Counted from the first letter of the stretch, positions 1 to 8,541 are shown. The stretch is DNA of 64,000 nucleotides from Parahoeflea olei (GCF_001703635.1 NZ_LQZT01000034.1:160753-224752), one strand, 5' to 3'. The notes: generated by a model not told the origin, from the letters alone. A program made the numbers and translations.

Positions 1-64
1 GCTGACTACGGACTGCGACAGTCAGAAACCCAAAATTGACCCGCCCGTAAATGAGTGAGTTGTC

Positions 65-1471
65 GTGCACCAGCGTAAATTTTCCTTCGTCTCCCGCCTC
101 GCCGCCGCCCCAACCTTCGCCCTGCGCCTGGCCGCTCTGGTCGGAATTGCGCTGATGCTGGGGACCGCGCCGTCCGTCGCGAACCCGAAATATGCGGGCA
201 TCGTCGTCGACGCCAAGACCGGCAAGACGCTGTACGCCAACGATGCCGACGAATTGCGCTATCCCGCGTCACTTACCAAGATGATGACGCTCTACCTCAC
301 CTTCGAGGCGCTCGAACGCGGCAAGATCAAGCTCGACACGCGCGTGACCTTCTCGGCCAATGCGGCCAAGGAGCCGCCGACCAAGCTCGGCGTGGGCGCT
401 GGCAACTCGATTACCGTCGAACAGGTGATCTACGGGCTCGTCACCAAGTCCGCCAACGATGCCGCCACCGCGATCGCCGAACACCTGGGCGGCTCGGAGG
501 CCAATTTCGCCAAGATGATGACCTCCAAGGCGCGCGCGCTCGGCATGTCGCGCACCACCTTCCGCAATGCCCACGGCCTGCCCAATTCCGGCCAGCAGAC
601 CACGGCCCGCGACATGGCCACGCTCGGCATCGCGCTGCGCGAGCATTTCCCGCGCCAGTACAAATATTTCTCGACGCGCTCGTTCAAGTTCGGCAAGGCC
701 CGGTTTGCCAACCACAACCGACTGCTGGGCGCCGTGCGCGGCGTCGACGGCATCAAGACCGGCTATACCCGCGCCTCGGGCTTCAACCTGGTCACCTCCG
801 TGGTCGACCGCGACCGCTCGATCGTCGCCGTGGTGATGGGCGGCCGCACCGGCGCCAGCCGCAACGAGCAGATGAAGGACCTGATTTCGCGCTACCTGCT
901 CAAGGCCTCGACCAAGGGCCGCGGCGATCTGATCGCCCGCGGTGCGCCGGCAAGCATCTCGGCCGGCATCGACACGGCGGCGCTGCAGCTCCCCAAGGTC
1001 GGCCCGGTTCCCGAACTTCGTCATGACGGCGACACCCGCATCGCGCTCGCCTATGCCACCCCCACCCCCGCTCCGGTGGTCGGCCGCGAGGCGCTGGCAA
1101 AATCGCTTGCCGCGCAGAAGATGACGATCCCGGTGCCGCAGCCCGCTCCCGCGGTCGTGCCGCCCGCGGCCATCGCCGGTGCCGAGAGCATCGACCCGGT
1201 GACCACCGCCTCCACCGCGGCCATGAGCGGCTGGATGATCCAGATCGGCGCGATGCCCGACCAGAACGCCGCGCGCGAGCTGCTGGCCCGGGCCCAGAGC
1301 GCCGGCGGCAAGGCGCTGCAGGGCGCGGAACCCTTCACCATGGCCTATGCCACAAACAATGCCCAGCTCTACCGTGCCCGTTTCGGCGGCTTCGACGGCC
1401 AGGGATCGGCGACCAGCGCCTGCAAGGCCCTCAAAAGGAAAGGCTTCGCCTGCTGGGCGACGGCCAACTGA
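65..1471 (+). CDS. D-alanyl-D-alanine carboxypeptidase with C-terminal SPOR domain
   Basis: Penicillin-binding protein of the DacA/PBP5 type, which trims the terminal D-Ala from peptidoglycan stem peptides in the periplasm. The three active-site motifs are present: SLTK at residues 69-72, SAN at 129-131 and KTG at 231-233. A signal peptide covers about residues 1-39, with likely cleavage before NPKYAG. After a proline/alanine-rich linker, the last 80 or so residues look like a SPOR domain (starting near GWMIQIG), a fold that binds denuded glycan strands and targets proteins to the division septum. The start is GTG; no in-frame ATG gives a better signal peptide. At 468 residues it is longer than E. 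coli PBP5 because of the linker and SPOR domain. It stands alone; the next gene is convergent. Confidence 0.93.
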   Translation: MHQRKFSFVSRLAAAPTFALRLAALVGIALMLGTAPSVANPKYAGIVVDAKTGKTLYANDADELRYPASLTKMMTLYLTFEALERGKIKLDTRVTFSANAAKEPPTKLGVGAGNSITVEQVIYGLVTKSANDAATAIAEHLGGSEANFAKMMTSKARALGMSRTTFRNAHGLPNSGQQTTARDMATLGIALREHFPRQYKYFSTRSFKFGKARFANHNRLLGAVRGVDGIKTGYTRASGFNLVTSVVDRDRSIVAVVMGGRTGASRNEQMKDLISRYLLKASTKGRGDLIARGAPASISAGIDTAALQLPKVGPVPELRHDGDTRIALAYATPTPAPVVGREALAKSLAAQKMTIPVPQPAPAVVPPAAIAGAESIDPVTTASTAAMSGWMIQIGAMPDQNAARELLARAQSAGGKALQGAEPFTMAYATNNAQLYRARFGGFDGQGSATSACKALKRKGFACWATAN

Positions 1472-1552
1472 AAGCCGCGGCGCGCACAGGCGCTGCGGTC
1501 CGGAATGCCCTCTTCCGGAAATTCCACGTTTTTGTACTGCGTATCGGGGAGT

Positions 1553-2248
1553 TCAGTTATGTCTATTCAAGAGAACGGTTTTGGCCTCGTTGATCCGGCC
1601 AGCAAGAAACGTCGAACCTCCCGTATCGGGATGCATCCGCTTCATGAGGCGGCGATGCGCCTCGCGGATCTCGGCTTCACTCGCCCCCGCAGCAAGTCCA
1701 AGGATCTCGTAGGCCTCCTGCTCTGTCATGGCGCCCGCGCCTGGCGCAGCGCCCAGCCCCGCGCCTTCGTCCGGATCAAGGCGGGAACGCCAGTCGGCTA
1801 TTCGGCGGTCAAGATACGCCTCCAGTAGCGCCAGGCTTTCCGCGTCTCGCGCGAGTTCCCCATGCAGCCTTACGAGTTCGGCTTCATCGAGCGCATCGAG
1901 TTCCCGTCCCTCGAAACTGCCCGCCAGCACCAGGCCGTTCATGGCACCGGTGTCGAGATCGAGTTCCATTTCGAGCGCGGCCGAGCGGACATGGGAATAT
2001 CCTCCGGCACTGCGCGTGGCTAGCGCCTGCGCGCGGGCACGCCCGAACAGCATGGTCGCAACCGCAATCACCGGCATGCCGATGCCGGCGCGGCCGATCA
2101 GCGTGAGCACCACCCCGAACCCGCCCAACGCCACCGGAACCCCGTAGCGCAGGATCCGTGCGAGATGGGTGGCGGGCACGCGCACGAGCCCCAACACCAC
2201 CGCCACCAGCATCAGGATCCCGCCGAAAAACAGCGCGATCGGGCTCAT
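1553..2248 (-). CDS. Membrane-anchored J-domain protein (Tim14/Pam18-like)
   Basis: Protein of 231 residues with hydrophobic segments at about 4-22 and 37-69, a helical middle part, and a C-terminal J domain (about 174-231) with the HPD triad at 206-208 that stimulates Hsp70 ATPase. The layout of membrane anchor first and J domain last resembles mitochondrial Tim14/Pam18 and alphaproteobacterial relatives, so it probably recruits DnaK to the inner face of the membrane. Its ATG overlaps the TGA of the upstream VWA gene (ATGA), so the two are probably translated together. An open frame continues upstream of this start, but it overlaps the VWA gene and lacks family features. The client is unknown. 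Confidence 0.85.
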   Translation of the reverse strand: MSPIALFFGGILMLVAVVLGLVRVPATHLARILRYGVPVALGGFGVVLTLIGRAGIGMPVIAVATMLFGRARAQALATRSAGGYSHVRSAALEMELDLDTGAMNGLVLAGSFEGRELDALDEAELVRLHGELARDAESLALLEAYLDRRIADWRSRLDPDEGAGLGAAPGAGAMTEQEAYEILGLAAGASEAEIREAHRRLMKRMHPDTGGSTFLAGRINEAKTVLLNRHN

Positions 2249-3015
2249 GGCCGCCCCGCCCCCGAGGCGCCGGAGGTGCCCGGTCCCAGTTGCTCGAGCA
2301 GCAGCCGGGCGGCGGAGCCCCCGGTCTTTTCCAGCGCCTTGCGCCCGCCGGTGGCATAGGCCGCCACCGCGCGCAGCAGCGCGGCCAGCTCGGCGGCCGC
2401 ATTCTGGTCGAAGCGCACATAGGCGCCGCCGGTCACCCGCGCGATCTCGCGAAAGCCCGCGGCGGCTGCAGGATCGTGGCCCTCGTGGAACATGAAGCAA
2501 GGCACCTTGCGCAGCGCCAGTTCGCCGGCGGTCACCGCCAGCTTGTCGATGTCCTCTTCCATGGCGTCGCCGATATAGACGAGCGCGCTCACGGGCTTTG
2601 CTTTCGCCTCGCCGGCGACATGGCTCAGGACCCGGCCGATCTGGGTCTGGCCGCCGCGACAGTCGATCCTGCTCATGAGTTCGGCCAGCGACCGGGTGTC
2701 GTTGACCCAGCGCGAGGCGCGGCACTCGCCGAGCCCGCGGAAATAGACGAGCTGCACCGAAAGATCGGTCGATTTGCCCACGGCATCGAACATGTCGGCC
2801 TGCAGCCGGCAGGCGGTATCCCAGGTGGGCTGGCGGCTCATGGTGGCGTCGAGCGCGAAGGCGAGACGGCCCGCGCCATCGGCCGCGGGCGCGAGCGAGC
2901 GGGCGGATTTCAGGAAGGCGGCGATCTCCGAGCGCGACGAAGCGGGCGTGGACGCGGCGGCCGCGCTGCCGCGCTGCGTCAAAACCCTGTCAGGTGCTGG
3001 TCTGTCCTTGGCCAT
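2245..3015 (-). CDS. VWA domain-containing protein
   Basis: Protein of 256 residues containing a von Willebrand factor A fold. A MIDAS-like site is visible: DATMS at 56-60, a Thr in TQIG near 124, and an Asp in the YIGDAMEED strand near 150. No signal peptide or membrane segment is seen, so it is probably cytoplasmic. VWA proteins usually bind partner proteins in a metal-dependent way. The start MAKDRP is preferred over an ATG 22 codons upstream, because the upstream extension looks unrelated to the fold. It is translationally coupled to the membrane J-domain gene downstream, which suggests a shared complex; the function is unknown. Confidence 0.83.
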   Translation of the reverse strand: MAKDRPAPDRVLTQRGSAAAASTPASSRSEIAAFLKSARSLAPAADGAGRLAFALDATMSRQPTWDTACRLQADMFDAVGKSTDLSVQLVYFRGLGECRASRWVNDTRSLAELMSRIDCRGGQTQIGRVLSHVAGEAKAKPVSALVYIGDAMEEDIDKLAVTAGELALRKVPCFMFHEGHDPAAAAGFREIARVTGGAYVRFDQNAAAELAALLRAVAAYATGGRKALEKTGGSAARLLLEQLGPGTSGASGAGRP

Positions 3016-3142
3016 GGTCGAGCCGTGGTCCCTCCGCTCCGAAACGATCCCTGCCGCATCCGGCCGCCTCGGCCGTTGCATGCGTCTGCTGTCAATTTGG
3101 CGCTTTGCGGGCCGAACACAAGGGCCTGTGCGCGCAGACGGT

Positions 3143-3580
3143 TCAGAGAAGCCCGAGGCCGGCCAGTTCGCGGCGCAGTTCGGGCGGGAGCTCGCCCCCC
3201 TCGTCTTCAGCCCCGCCCAGATCCGGCGGCGCGTCGCCGGGTTCGAGATAGCGCCACCCCTGGAACGGCCGCCGCGGCGCGAGCGAGGTCTCGTGCAGCA
3301 CCGGCTCGAGCACCAGGTGGCAGCGCGAAATGCCTTCGGAATCGGTGAAAGGCCGGATATCGAGCAGCCGCTGGCGGGCCTGGATCGTGCCCTTGATCAC
3401 CCAGTAGAGCGATCCGCCGTCAAGCAGTTCGCTTGCGCGCTTGGGCTGCATGCGGGTGGTGTGGAACTGCTCGGCCACCTGCCCGGCGGCGGTCATCGCC
3501 TTCAGCCGGCGGTCGATCCAGCCGCGAAGATCCTCGACGCTTTCAGCGCCCACGCACAATTTGACGAGATGAAGAGCCAT
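3143..3580 (-). CDS. DUF1489 family protein
   Basis: Protein of 145 residues matching the alphaproteobacterial DUF1489 family by its opening MALHLVKLCVG, the segment on helix-forming residues RRLKAM, and the RPFQGWRYL motif near the C terminus. It has no signal peptide or membrane helix. The start at MALHLVKL fits the family; an upstream ATG would add an eight-residue unrelated extension. It lies between L-serine ammonia-lyase and the VWA gene on the same strand, with gaps of about 100 bases on either side, so joint transcription is possible but not shown. The function of the family is not known. Confidence 0.85.
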   Translation of the reverse strand: MALHLVKLCVGAESVEDLRGWIDRRLKAMTAAGQVAEQFHTTRMQPKRASELLDGGSLYWVIKGTIQARQRLLDIRPFTDSEGISRCHLVLEPVLHETSLAPRRPFQGWRYLEPGDAPPDLGGAEDEGGELPPELRRELAGLGLL

Positions 3581-3679
3581 TGGCCGGATATTTCGGGCGC
3601 GCAACGGCCCGGGTCAACCCGAAGGCGACCGAATCCCGGACACCGTCCACAGTCGTGGCGGCACGTCGGGCGCGCGGGC

Positions 3680-5080
3680 TCAGCATTCCACGACGTTGAC
3701 CGCGAGGCCGCCGGTGGAGGTTTCCTTGTAGCGCTCGTTCATGTCGAGCCCGGTCTGGCGCATGGTCTCGATACAGGCGTCGAGCGGCACGAAATGGGTG
3801 CCGTCGCCCTTCATCGCCAAAGAGGCGGCGGTCACTGCCTTGACCGCGCCCAGCGCGTTGCGCTCGATGCAGGGCACCTGCACCAGGCCGCCGACCGGGT
3901 CGCAGGTCATGCCGAGATGGTGTTCGAGCGCGATCTCGGCGGCGTTCTCGACCTGCTCGGGCGTGCCGCCCATCACGGCGGCGAGGCCCGCAGCCGACAT
4001 CGCCGCGGCGGAGCCGACCTCGCCCTGGCAGCCGACCTCCGCCCCGGATATGGAAGCATTGTGCTTGATGATTCCGCCCACGGCGGCGGCGGTGAGCAGA
4101 TAGTCGCGCACCGCCGCCTGGTCGGCGCCGTCGTGGAACTGTAGCATGTAGCGAATGGTGGCGGGAATGACGCCGGCAGCACCATTGGTGGGCGCGGTGA
4201 CGATGCGCCCACCCGCGGCGTTTTCCTCGTTGACCGCCATGGCGTAGACGCTGAGCCAGTCGTTGGCGAGCAGCGGGTTGCGGCGGTTCTGGCGCCACTC
4301 TTCCTGCAGCTTCTCGTACAGGATGCGGGCGCGGCGGCGCACCTTGAGGCCGCCGGGCATGATGCCCTCGCCGGCAAGCCCGCGGTCGATGCAGCCGCTC
4401 ATCGCGCCCCAGATCCGGTCGAGCCCGGCGTCGAGCTCGTCCCGGCTCATGTGGCTTTCCTCGTTGGCGCGCTTCATCTGCGCGATCGACAGGCCCGAGC
4501 GCGCCGCCATGTCGAGCATCTGCCTGGCGTTGCGAAACGGATAGGGCACGGTCTTGTCGACGCTGGCACTGGTGGCGGTCTTCATCGCCTCGAGTTCGGT
4601 GTCGGACACGACGAAGCCGCCGCCCACGGAATAATAAATCCGCCGCAGCAGCATCGCCCCGTCGCGGTCGAAGGCCGAGAAGCTCATGCCGTTGGCGTGG
4701 CCGGGCAGCGGGGTCTTCTTGTCGAACACCAGGTCGGTGCGGGGGTCGAAGTCGTAGCTGTCGTGGGCGGGCGGGCTGATCCGGCGCGAGGCCTCGACGC
4801 TTGCGAGAATGTCCTCGATCCGGTCGGGATCGACATGGTCTGGCCGCTCGCCGGTGAGCCCCAGCACCACCGCCCGGCCGGTGCCGTGCCCCACCCCGGT
4901 AAAGGCGAGCGAGCCGTGCAGGCTCACCTTGATGCTGCGCACCTTCGCCCCCGCGGGGCGCGGCCAGTTGGGTCCGGCGATCTCGTCGAGAAAGCGCACC
5001 GCCGCCGACATCGGTCCCATGGTGTGGGAGCTCGACGGGCCCACGCCGATCTTGAAGACATCGAAAACGGACAGGAACAT
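3680..5080 (-). CDS. sdaA: L-serine ammonia-lyase, single-chain iron-sulfur type
   Basis: Converts L-serine to pyruvate and ammonia in the cytoplasm using a [4Fe-4S] cluster. The 466-residue protein is the single-chain type, with the beta domain first ([10 protein letters not shown] at 14-23) and the alpha domain after it. Likely cluster cysteines are C351 ([10 protein letters not shown]), C393 (TCDPVGG) and C404 (QVPCIERNA). The serine-binding PTNGAAG segment is at about 297-303. The start is supported by a GGAGAAG ribosome binding site and a plausible promoter 35-63 bases upstream. It appears to be transcribed apart from the microprotein gene upstream, which has its own terminator. Confidence 0.95.
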   Translation of the reverse strand: MFLSVFDVFKIGVGPSSSHTMGPMSAAVRFLDEIAGPNWPRPAGAKVRSIKVSLHGSLAFTGVGHGTGRAVVLGLTGERPDHVDPDRIEDILASVEASRRISPPAHDSYDFDPRTDLVFDKKTPLPGHANGMSFSAFDRDGAMLLRRIYYSVGGGFVVSDTELEAMKTATSASVDKTVPYPFRNARQMLDMAARSGLSIAQMKRANEESHMSRDELDAGLDRIWGAMSGCIDRGLAGEGIMPGGLKVRRRARILYEKLQEEWRQNRRNPLLANDWLSVYAMAVNEENAAGGRIVTAPTNGAAGVIPATIRYMLQFHDGADQAAVRDYLLTAAAVGGIIKHNASISGAEVGCQGEVGSAAAMSAAGLAAVMGGTPEQVENAAEIALEHHLGMTCDPVGGLVQVPCIERNALGAVKAVTAASLAMKGDGTHFVPLDACIETMRQTGLDMNERYKETSTGGLAVNVVEC

Positions 5081-5114
5081 AGGGGCAGCTTCTCCGGTGA
5101 CAGGGCTGCCATCC

Positions 5115-5143
5115 TACATGGGCGGCAATCGTGCAGCCGTCAA
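5115..5143 (-). promoter_or_regulatory. Putative sigma-70 promoter of sdaA
   Basis: Reading leftward, TTGACG (5143-5138) is followed after 17 bases by CATGTA (5120-5115). The start of transcription would fall near 5108, giving a leader of roughly 28 bases before the sdaA ATG. The -35 element is good and the -10 is weak. Confidence 0.45.
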
Positions 5144-5266
5144 TTCCCCGACTTCCGCTGCCGCTGGAGCGACACACGGGGGCGGCGGCTCCCGCTGCCG
5201 CTGAAAACGGCTCCGGCGCCGCGGGGAGGAACGCGGCGCCAGAGAAGGGTGCGCCGTTCGGCGCCC

Positions 5267-5305
5267 AAAGAAAAAGCAGCGCCGACCCGGTTCGGTCAGG
5301 CGCTG
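5267..5305 (-). terminator. Rho-independent terminator of the 33-residue microprotein gene
   Basis: On the minus strand, CAGCGCC (5305-5299) and GACC (5297-5294) pair with GGTC (5287-5284) and GGCGCTG (5283-5277) around a six-base loop, with one bulged base. The stem is followed directly by a pyrimidine run, CTTTTTCTTT (5276-5267). It begins 23 bases after the stop codon of the microprotein. A further perfect 9-bp stem at 5215-5223/5232-5240 lies downstream of it. Confidence 0.82.
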
Positions 5306-5327
5306 CCTGGTTTCATGCTATGGTCGC

Positions 5328-5429
5328 TCAGATGCCGCCGAAAAGGTAGGCCAGTGCGAGAATTCCAGAAAAACCGATGACTGCACGGGCGGTGATGCCC
5401 CAGCACGATTTCTGTACGGTGTCGTCCAT
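5328..5429 (-). CDS. 33-residue single-span membrane microprotein
   Basis: A 34-codon frame encodes a protein that starts MDDTVQKSCWGITAR and continues into one hydrophobic helix (about residues 16-33) ending in GGI. It has a charged N terminus, one Cys at residue 9, and no cleavable signal. The case that it is real rests on context: GGAG lies five bases before the ATG, a good terminator follows 23 bases after the stop, and a promoter-like TTGCGA-N17-TAAAGA lies upstream. I do not recognise the family. By analogy with other one-helix microproteins it may adjust a membrane complex, but no partner is evident from the neighbours. Confidence 0.7.
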   Translation of the reverse strand: MDDTVQKSCWGITARAVIGFSGILALAYLFGGI

Positions 5430-5736
5430 GGTGACTCCGGTTGATGTGGCAGTTTACGACCGGGCAAATCTTAAGGATCCGCCCGGCGCAGGACCGGCTC
5501 TTTAACGAAGAGGTAATCTTTTCGCAACCGCAAAAATGGCAAATCCGTGGTTGGAAATTCACACCTGACATTCTCTGTTCACATGGCTGCACGGTAAATC
5601 AAGGACTTGCCGAAATATCCTCGAATCAGGCCCGCGCAGCCGACACACATTTCAACCACAGAAATGTTCAAAGCGTTAACCCGCGCAAAGCACGCGGGCC
5701 TTTGCCAAGCGCGCGGCGGCGTGCGAGAACGTGCCC
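5430..5736. other. Divergent intergenic region
   Basis: Gap between the leftward microprotein gene and the rightward DUF599 gene. Besides the leftward promoter above, it holds a hairpin CCCGCG/CGCGGG (5680-5685 and 5693-5698) followed by a short T run just upstream of the DUF599 gene. It is A+T-richer than the surroundings, as expected of a regulatory region. I see no gene in it. Confidence 0.5.
5499..5527 (-). promoter_or_regulatory. Putative promoter of the microprotein gene
   Basis: Leftward, TTGCGA (5527-5522) is separated by 17 bases from TAAAGA (5504-5499). The transcript leader would be about 65 bases long and contains an inverted repeat CCGGGC/GCCCGG (about 5459-5485). The match to the sigma-70 consensus is moderate. 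Confidence 0.4.
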
Positions 5737-6435
5737 ATGACAAATCACGACTATCTGGCGATCGCCTGGTTCGCGCTCTCCTGGTTCCTGTTTTCCCTCG
5801 CCTCGACCAACCGGCTGCCGGTCGGGCGGGTGAGCCTGACGACGGCCATGAACCGGCATCGCAAATTGTGGATGCAGGTGGCGGCACGGCGTGACCTCAG
5901 GATGATCGACACCGCGATCATGGCCGGCCTGCAGAACGGCACCGCCTTCTGCGCCTCCACCACGATCTTCGCCATCGGCGGCTGTTTCGCGCTGCTCGGC
6001 GCCACCGACCGGGTGATCGCGGTCGCCGACGACCTGCCGATTCCGCTGGTGGCCGACCAGGCGGCCTTCGAACTCAAGGTGTTCGGGCTGATCGGGATTT
6101 TCGCCTATTCCTTCTTCAAGTTCGGCTGGTCCTACCGGCTGTTCAACTATGGCTCGATCCTGTTCGGCGCGATCCCGATGCGCGGCGAAACCGGGCCCGA
6201 CGGGCACGCCGAGATCGACATCGCCGTCAACCGTGCCGCCGCGCTCAACGTGCTTGCCGGACGGCATTTCAATGCCGGCCTCAGGGCGATCTTCCTGTCG
6301 ATCGGCTATCTTGGCTGGTTCGCCGGCCCGTTCGTGCTGATGGCCACGACGACGCTGGTGATTCTGGTGTTGGTGCGGCGGCAGTTCTTCTCCAATGCGC
6401 GCGCCGCCATCCTCAAGGACACCCTGCTGCCGTGA
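5737..6435 (+). CDS. DUF599 family membrane protein
   Basis: Protein of 232 residues with about four hydrophobic segments (near 5-25, 65-85, 110-130 and 190-215) and the DUF599 landmarks: a cytoplasmic stretch with RHRKLWMQ near the N terminus, a central KFGWSYRLFNY motif, and a conserved RAAALNVLAGRHFN segment. It is an inner-membrane protein of unknown function, common in proteobacteria. ATG at 5737 is chosen over GTG at 5731; both are in frame and differ by two residues. Its stop overlaps the GTG start of the DUF3253 gene, so the two are probably co-translated. Confidence 0.82.
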   Translation: MTNHDYLAIAWFALSWFLFSLASTNRLPVGRVSLTTAMNRHRKLWMQVAARRDLRMIDTAIMAGLQNGTAFCASTTIFAIGGCFALLGATDRVIAVADDLPIPLVADQAAFELKVFGLIGIFAYSFFKFGWSYRLFNYGSILFGAIPMRGETGPDGHAEIDIAVNRAAALNVLAGRHFNAGLRAIFLSIGYLGWFAGPFVLMATTTLVILVLVRRQFFSNARAAILKDTLLP

Positions 6436-6746
6436 CGTCTCCTGTTTCCCCCTCGCCCGGCCGGATCCCCGGCCCCGACCGGCTGCGCATGACCATTCTC
6501 GATCTCCTCTCGAAGGCGGGGCCGGGCAAGAGCATCAGCCCCTCCGACGCCGCCCGCGCGCTTGCGGGCTCCGACGAGCGGCAGTGGAGCCGGCTCATGA
6601 AACCGTTGCGGCAGGTTGCCATCGAGATGGCCAGGGCCGGCGAGATCGAGATCCGGCGCAAGGGCAAGACCGTCGACCCGGGCGATTTTCGCGGCGTCTA
6701 CCGCCTCGCCCTGCCCGGCATCCCCCCCGCGGACGCGCGCCCATGA
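6432..6746 (+). CDS. DUF3253 family protein
   Basis: Small basic protein of 104 residues with a winged-helix-like pattern: an ILDLLSKAGPGKSISPSDAA helix, a WSRLMKPLRQVA recognition-type helix, and a GEIEIRRKGKTVDPGDF beta wing, as in the DUF3253 (S-adenosylmethionine tRNA ribosyltransferase-associated) family. The start is GTG within the sequence GTGA, overlapping the stop of the DUF599 gene. Its own stop overlaps the ATG of the EamA gene in the same way, so the three genes form a tight cluster. It may bind nucleic acid, but this is inferred from the fold pattern only. Confidence 0.78.
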   Translation: MTSPVSPSPGRIPGPDRLRMTILDLLSKAGPGKSISPSDAARALAGSDERQWSRLMKPLRQVAIEMARAGEIEIRRKGKTVDPGDFRGVYRLALPGIPPADARP

Positions 6747-7675
6747 GCCAGCCGCCGGTGCAGAGCTTGCGCACGCCGACGCGCGGCGATCTCGCGCTGA
6801 TGCTGGTGACCGCGCTGATCTGGGCGTCGGCCTTCGTGGCCGTGCGCCTTGCCGCTCCGGAACTCGGTCCGGTGTGGCTCGCCGCCATTCGCGTGACCGT
6901 CGGCTTTCTGGTGCTGCTGCCCTATGCGCTGTGGCGCGGCCTGATGTGGCCGTCCTCGCCGCGGCAGTGGTGGCTGATCCTCGGCATGTCGCTGCTCAAC
7001 ATCGTGGTTCCGTTCGGGCTGATCGCCTGGGCCGGCAAATCGCTCGAAGCCGGCGTGCTGTCGCTGCTGATGGGCACCGGGCCGTTCCTGGCGCTGATCG
7101 GCAGCCATTTCATGACCGATGACGACCGGCTGACGCGGCGCAAGCTGATCTCGGTGGTGCTGGGCATGGCGGGCATCGTCGTCGTCATCGGCCCGAGCGC
7201 GGTGGCCGGCCTCGGCACCGCCTCGCTGCAGGCGAGCCTGGCGGCGCTCGGCGCCTCGATGTGTTACGTGATCGCGGGACTGCTGGTGCGGCGCATCCAC
7301 ATGCCGCCCCTGCGCCTGTCCTGCCTTGCGCTCGGCCTCGGCACCGTGGCGCTGGTGCCAACCGCCCTGCTCCTGGACCCGGCCCCGCCCATCGGCCTCG
7401 ACGGCCATATCTGGGCGGCGCTGATCTATCTTGGCGCGGTGCCGACCGGGCTCGCCTATATCCTGCGCTTCCACCTGATCCGCACCATCGGCTACACGCG
7501 GTTTTCGCTAACCGTGAACCTGATCCCGGTGTTCGGGGTGGGACTGGGCGTGCTGCTGCTCGGCGAACCGCTGACGCCCGATCTCCTGGTGGCGCTGGCG
7601 CTGGTGCTGGCGGGCCTGTTCGTCGCCAGCGGCGGCAAGGCTCAGTCGCCTTCCCAGGACAGATCGAACGGATAG
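6743..7675 (+). CDS. EamA/DMT family transporter
   Basis: Inner-membrane protein of 310 residues with ten predicted helices arranged as two EamA repeats, the pattern of drug/metabolite exporters such as RhtA and YdcZ relatives. The first repeat opens with LMLVTALIWASAFVAVRLA and the second contains the GAVPTGLAYILRF segment before LLLGEPLTP. The substrate cannot be told from sequence; family members export amino acids, nucleobases or metabolites. The start ATG overlaps the stop of the DUF3253 gene (ATGA). The last 34 bases overlap the 3' end of the convergent aldo/keto reductase gene. Confidence 0.9.
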   Translation: MSQPPVQSLRTPTRGDLALMLVTALIWASAFVAVRLAAPELGPVWLAAIRVTVGFLVLLPYALWRGLMWPSSPRQWWLILGMSLLNIVVPFGLIAWAGKSLEAGVLSLLMGTGPFLALIGSHFMTDDDRLTRRKLISVVLGMAGIVVVIGPSAVAGLGTASLQASLAALGASMCYVIAGLLVRRIHMPPLRLSCLALGLGTVALVPTALLLDPAPPIGLDGHIWAALIYLGAVPTGLAYILRFHLIRTIGYTRFSLTVNLIPVFGVGLGVLLLGEPLTPDLLVALALVLAGLFVASGGKAQSPSQDRSNG

Positions 7676-8469
7676 TCGCAGATCCGGCGGCCGGCGACGC
7701 GAAGCGCCGAAATCGCCTCCATCTCGCTGGCCGAAAGCTCGAAATCGAAAATGTCGAGGTTTTCCGCGAGCCGGTCCGGGTTGGAGGTGCGCGGGATCGC
7801 CACCACGCCGGGCTGCTGCACCTGCCAGCGCAGGATCACCTGACCCGCGGTCTTGCCATGGGCGCGGGCGGCCGCGACCACCGCCGGGTCGGACAGCGTT
7901 TCGCCGCGCCCGAGCGGGCAATAGGCGACCAGCGCCATCTCGCGCCGGCGCAATTCGGCCAGCATCGAGGTCTGGTTGAGCTGCGGGTGGTACTCGACCT
8001 GATTGCACACGAGCGGCGCATCCGAGAGTGCCACCGCTTCGGCGAGCATCGAGCGGTTGAAATTGGACACGCCGATGTGGCGGGCGAGCCCGCGCGCCTG
8101 CGCCCGGTTGAGCGCGCCGATCGATTCGGCCAGCGGAATGGCGGGATTGGGCCAGTGGATCAGCAGAAGGTCGACATGGTCGAGCCCGAGACGCCGGAGG
8201 CTCGCCTCGGCGGAGGCTTCGAGATCGCCCGGAGCAATGTCGGTGAACCAGACTTTCGTGGTCACGAAGACGTCGTCGCGCGGCGTGCGCGCCTGCCTGA
8301 GCCCCTCGCCCACCGCTTCCTCGTTGCCATACATCGCAGCCGTGTCGACATGGCGGTAACCGGTATCGAGCGCACGCGCCACCATGTCGCGACAGGTCGC
8401 GTCCTTGAGGGTGAAGGTGCCAAGGCCCAGGGCCGGTATCGCGGCGCCGTTCGCCTTTACATGATGCAT
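7642..8469 (-). CDS. Aldo/keto reductase (2,5-diketo-D-gluconate reductase type)
   Basis: Cytoplasmic NADPH-dependent carbonyl reductase of 275 residues. The catalytic tetrad is visible: D42, Y47 (DTAAMYGNE), K72 (TTKVW) and H105 (IHWP). The cofactor-binding GVSNFN motif and the C-terminal IPRTSNPDRLAEN phosphate-binding loop are also present. It is close to the short AKR5-type enzymes that reduce 2,5-diketogluconate, methylglyoxal or similar small carbonyls; the natural substrate is not predictable. It converges with the EamA gene and the two coding ends overlap by 34 bases, which leaves no room for a separate terminator. Confidence 0.92.
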   Translation of the reverse strand: MHHVKANGAAIPALGLGTFTLKDATCRDMVARALDTGYRHVDTAAMYGNEEAVGEGLRQARTPRDDVFVTTKVWFTDIAPGDLEASAEASLRRLGLDHVDLLLIHWPNPAIPLAESIGALNRAQARGLARHIGVSNFNRSMLAEAVALSDAPLVCNQVEYHPQLNQTSMLAELRRREMALVAYCPLGRGETLSDPAVVAAARAHGKTAGQVILRWQVQQPGVVAIPRTSNPDRLAENLDIFDFELSASEMEAISALRVAGRRICDYPFDLSWEGD

Positions 8470-8541
8470 CGGAAAATCCTTTTGCTAGTGTGACGCGGCT
8501 GAGTCGGCGGCCGCGCCGGTGTGAGTGAAAAGGAACCTAGC

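Noticed and set aside
2-25. Inverted repeat CTGACT/AGTCAG at the left edge
   Set aside because: Too short and at the window edge, so it cannot be told whether it belongs to a terminator of a gene outside the window.
1553-2725. A 390-residue minus-strand frame reaching upstream of the J-domain gene
   Set aside because: Its first part overlaps the VWA gene in another frame and looks like chance; the ATG at 2248 gives the membrane-anchor/J-domain layout and the ATGA overlap.
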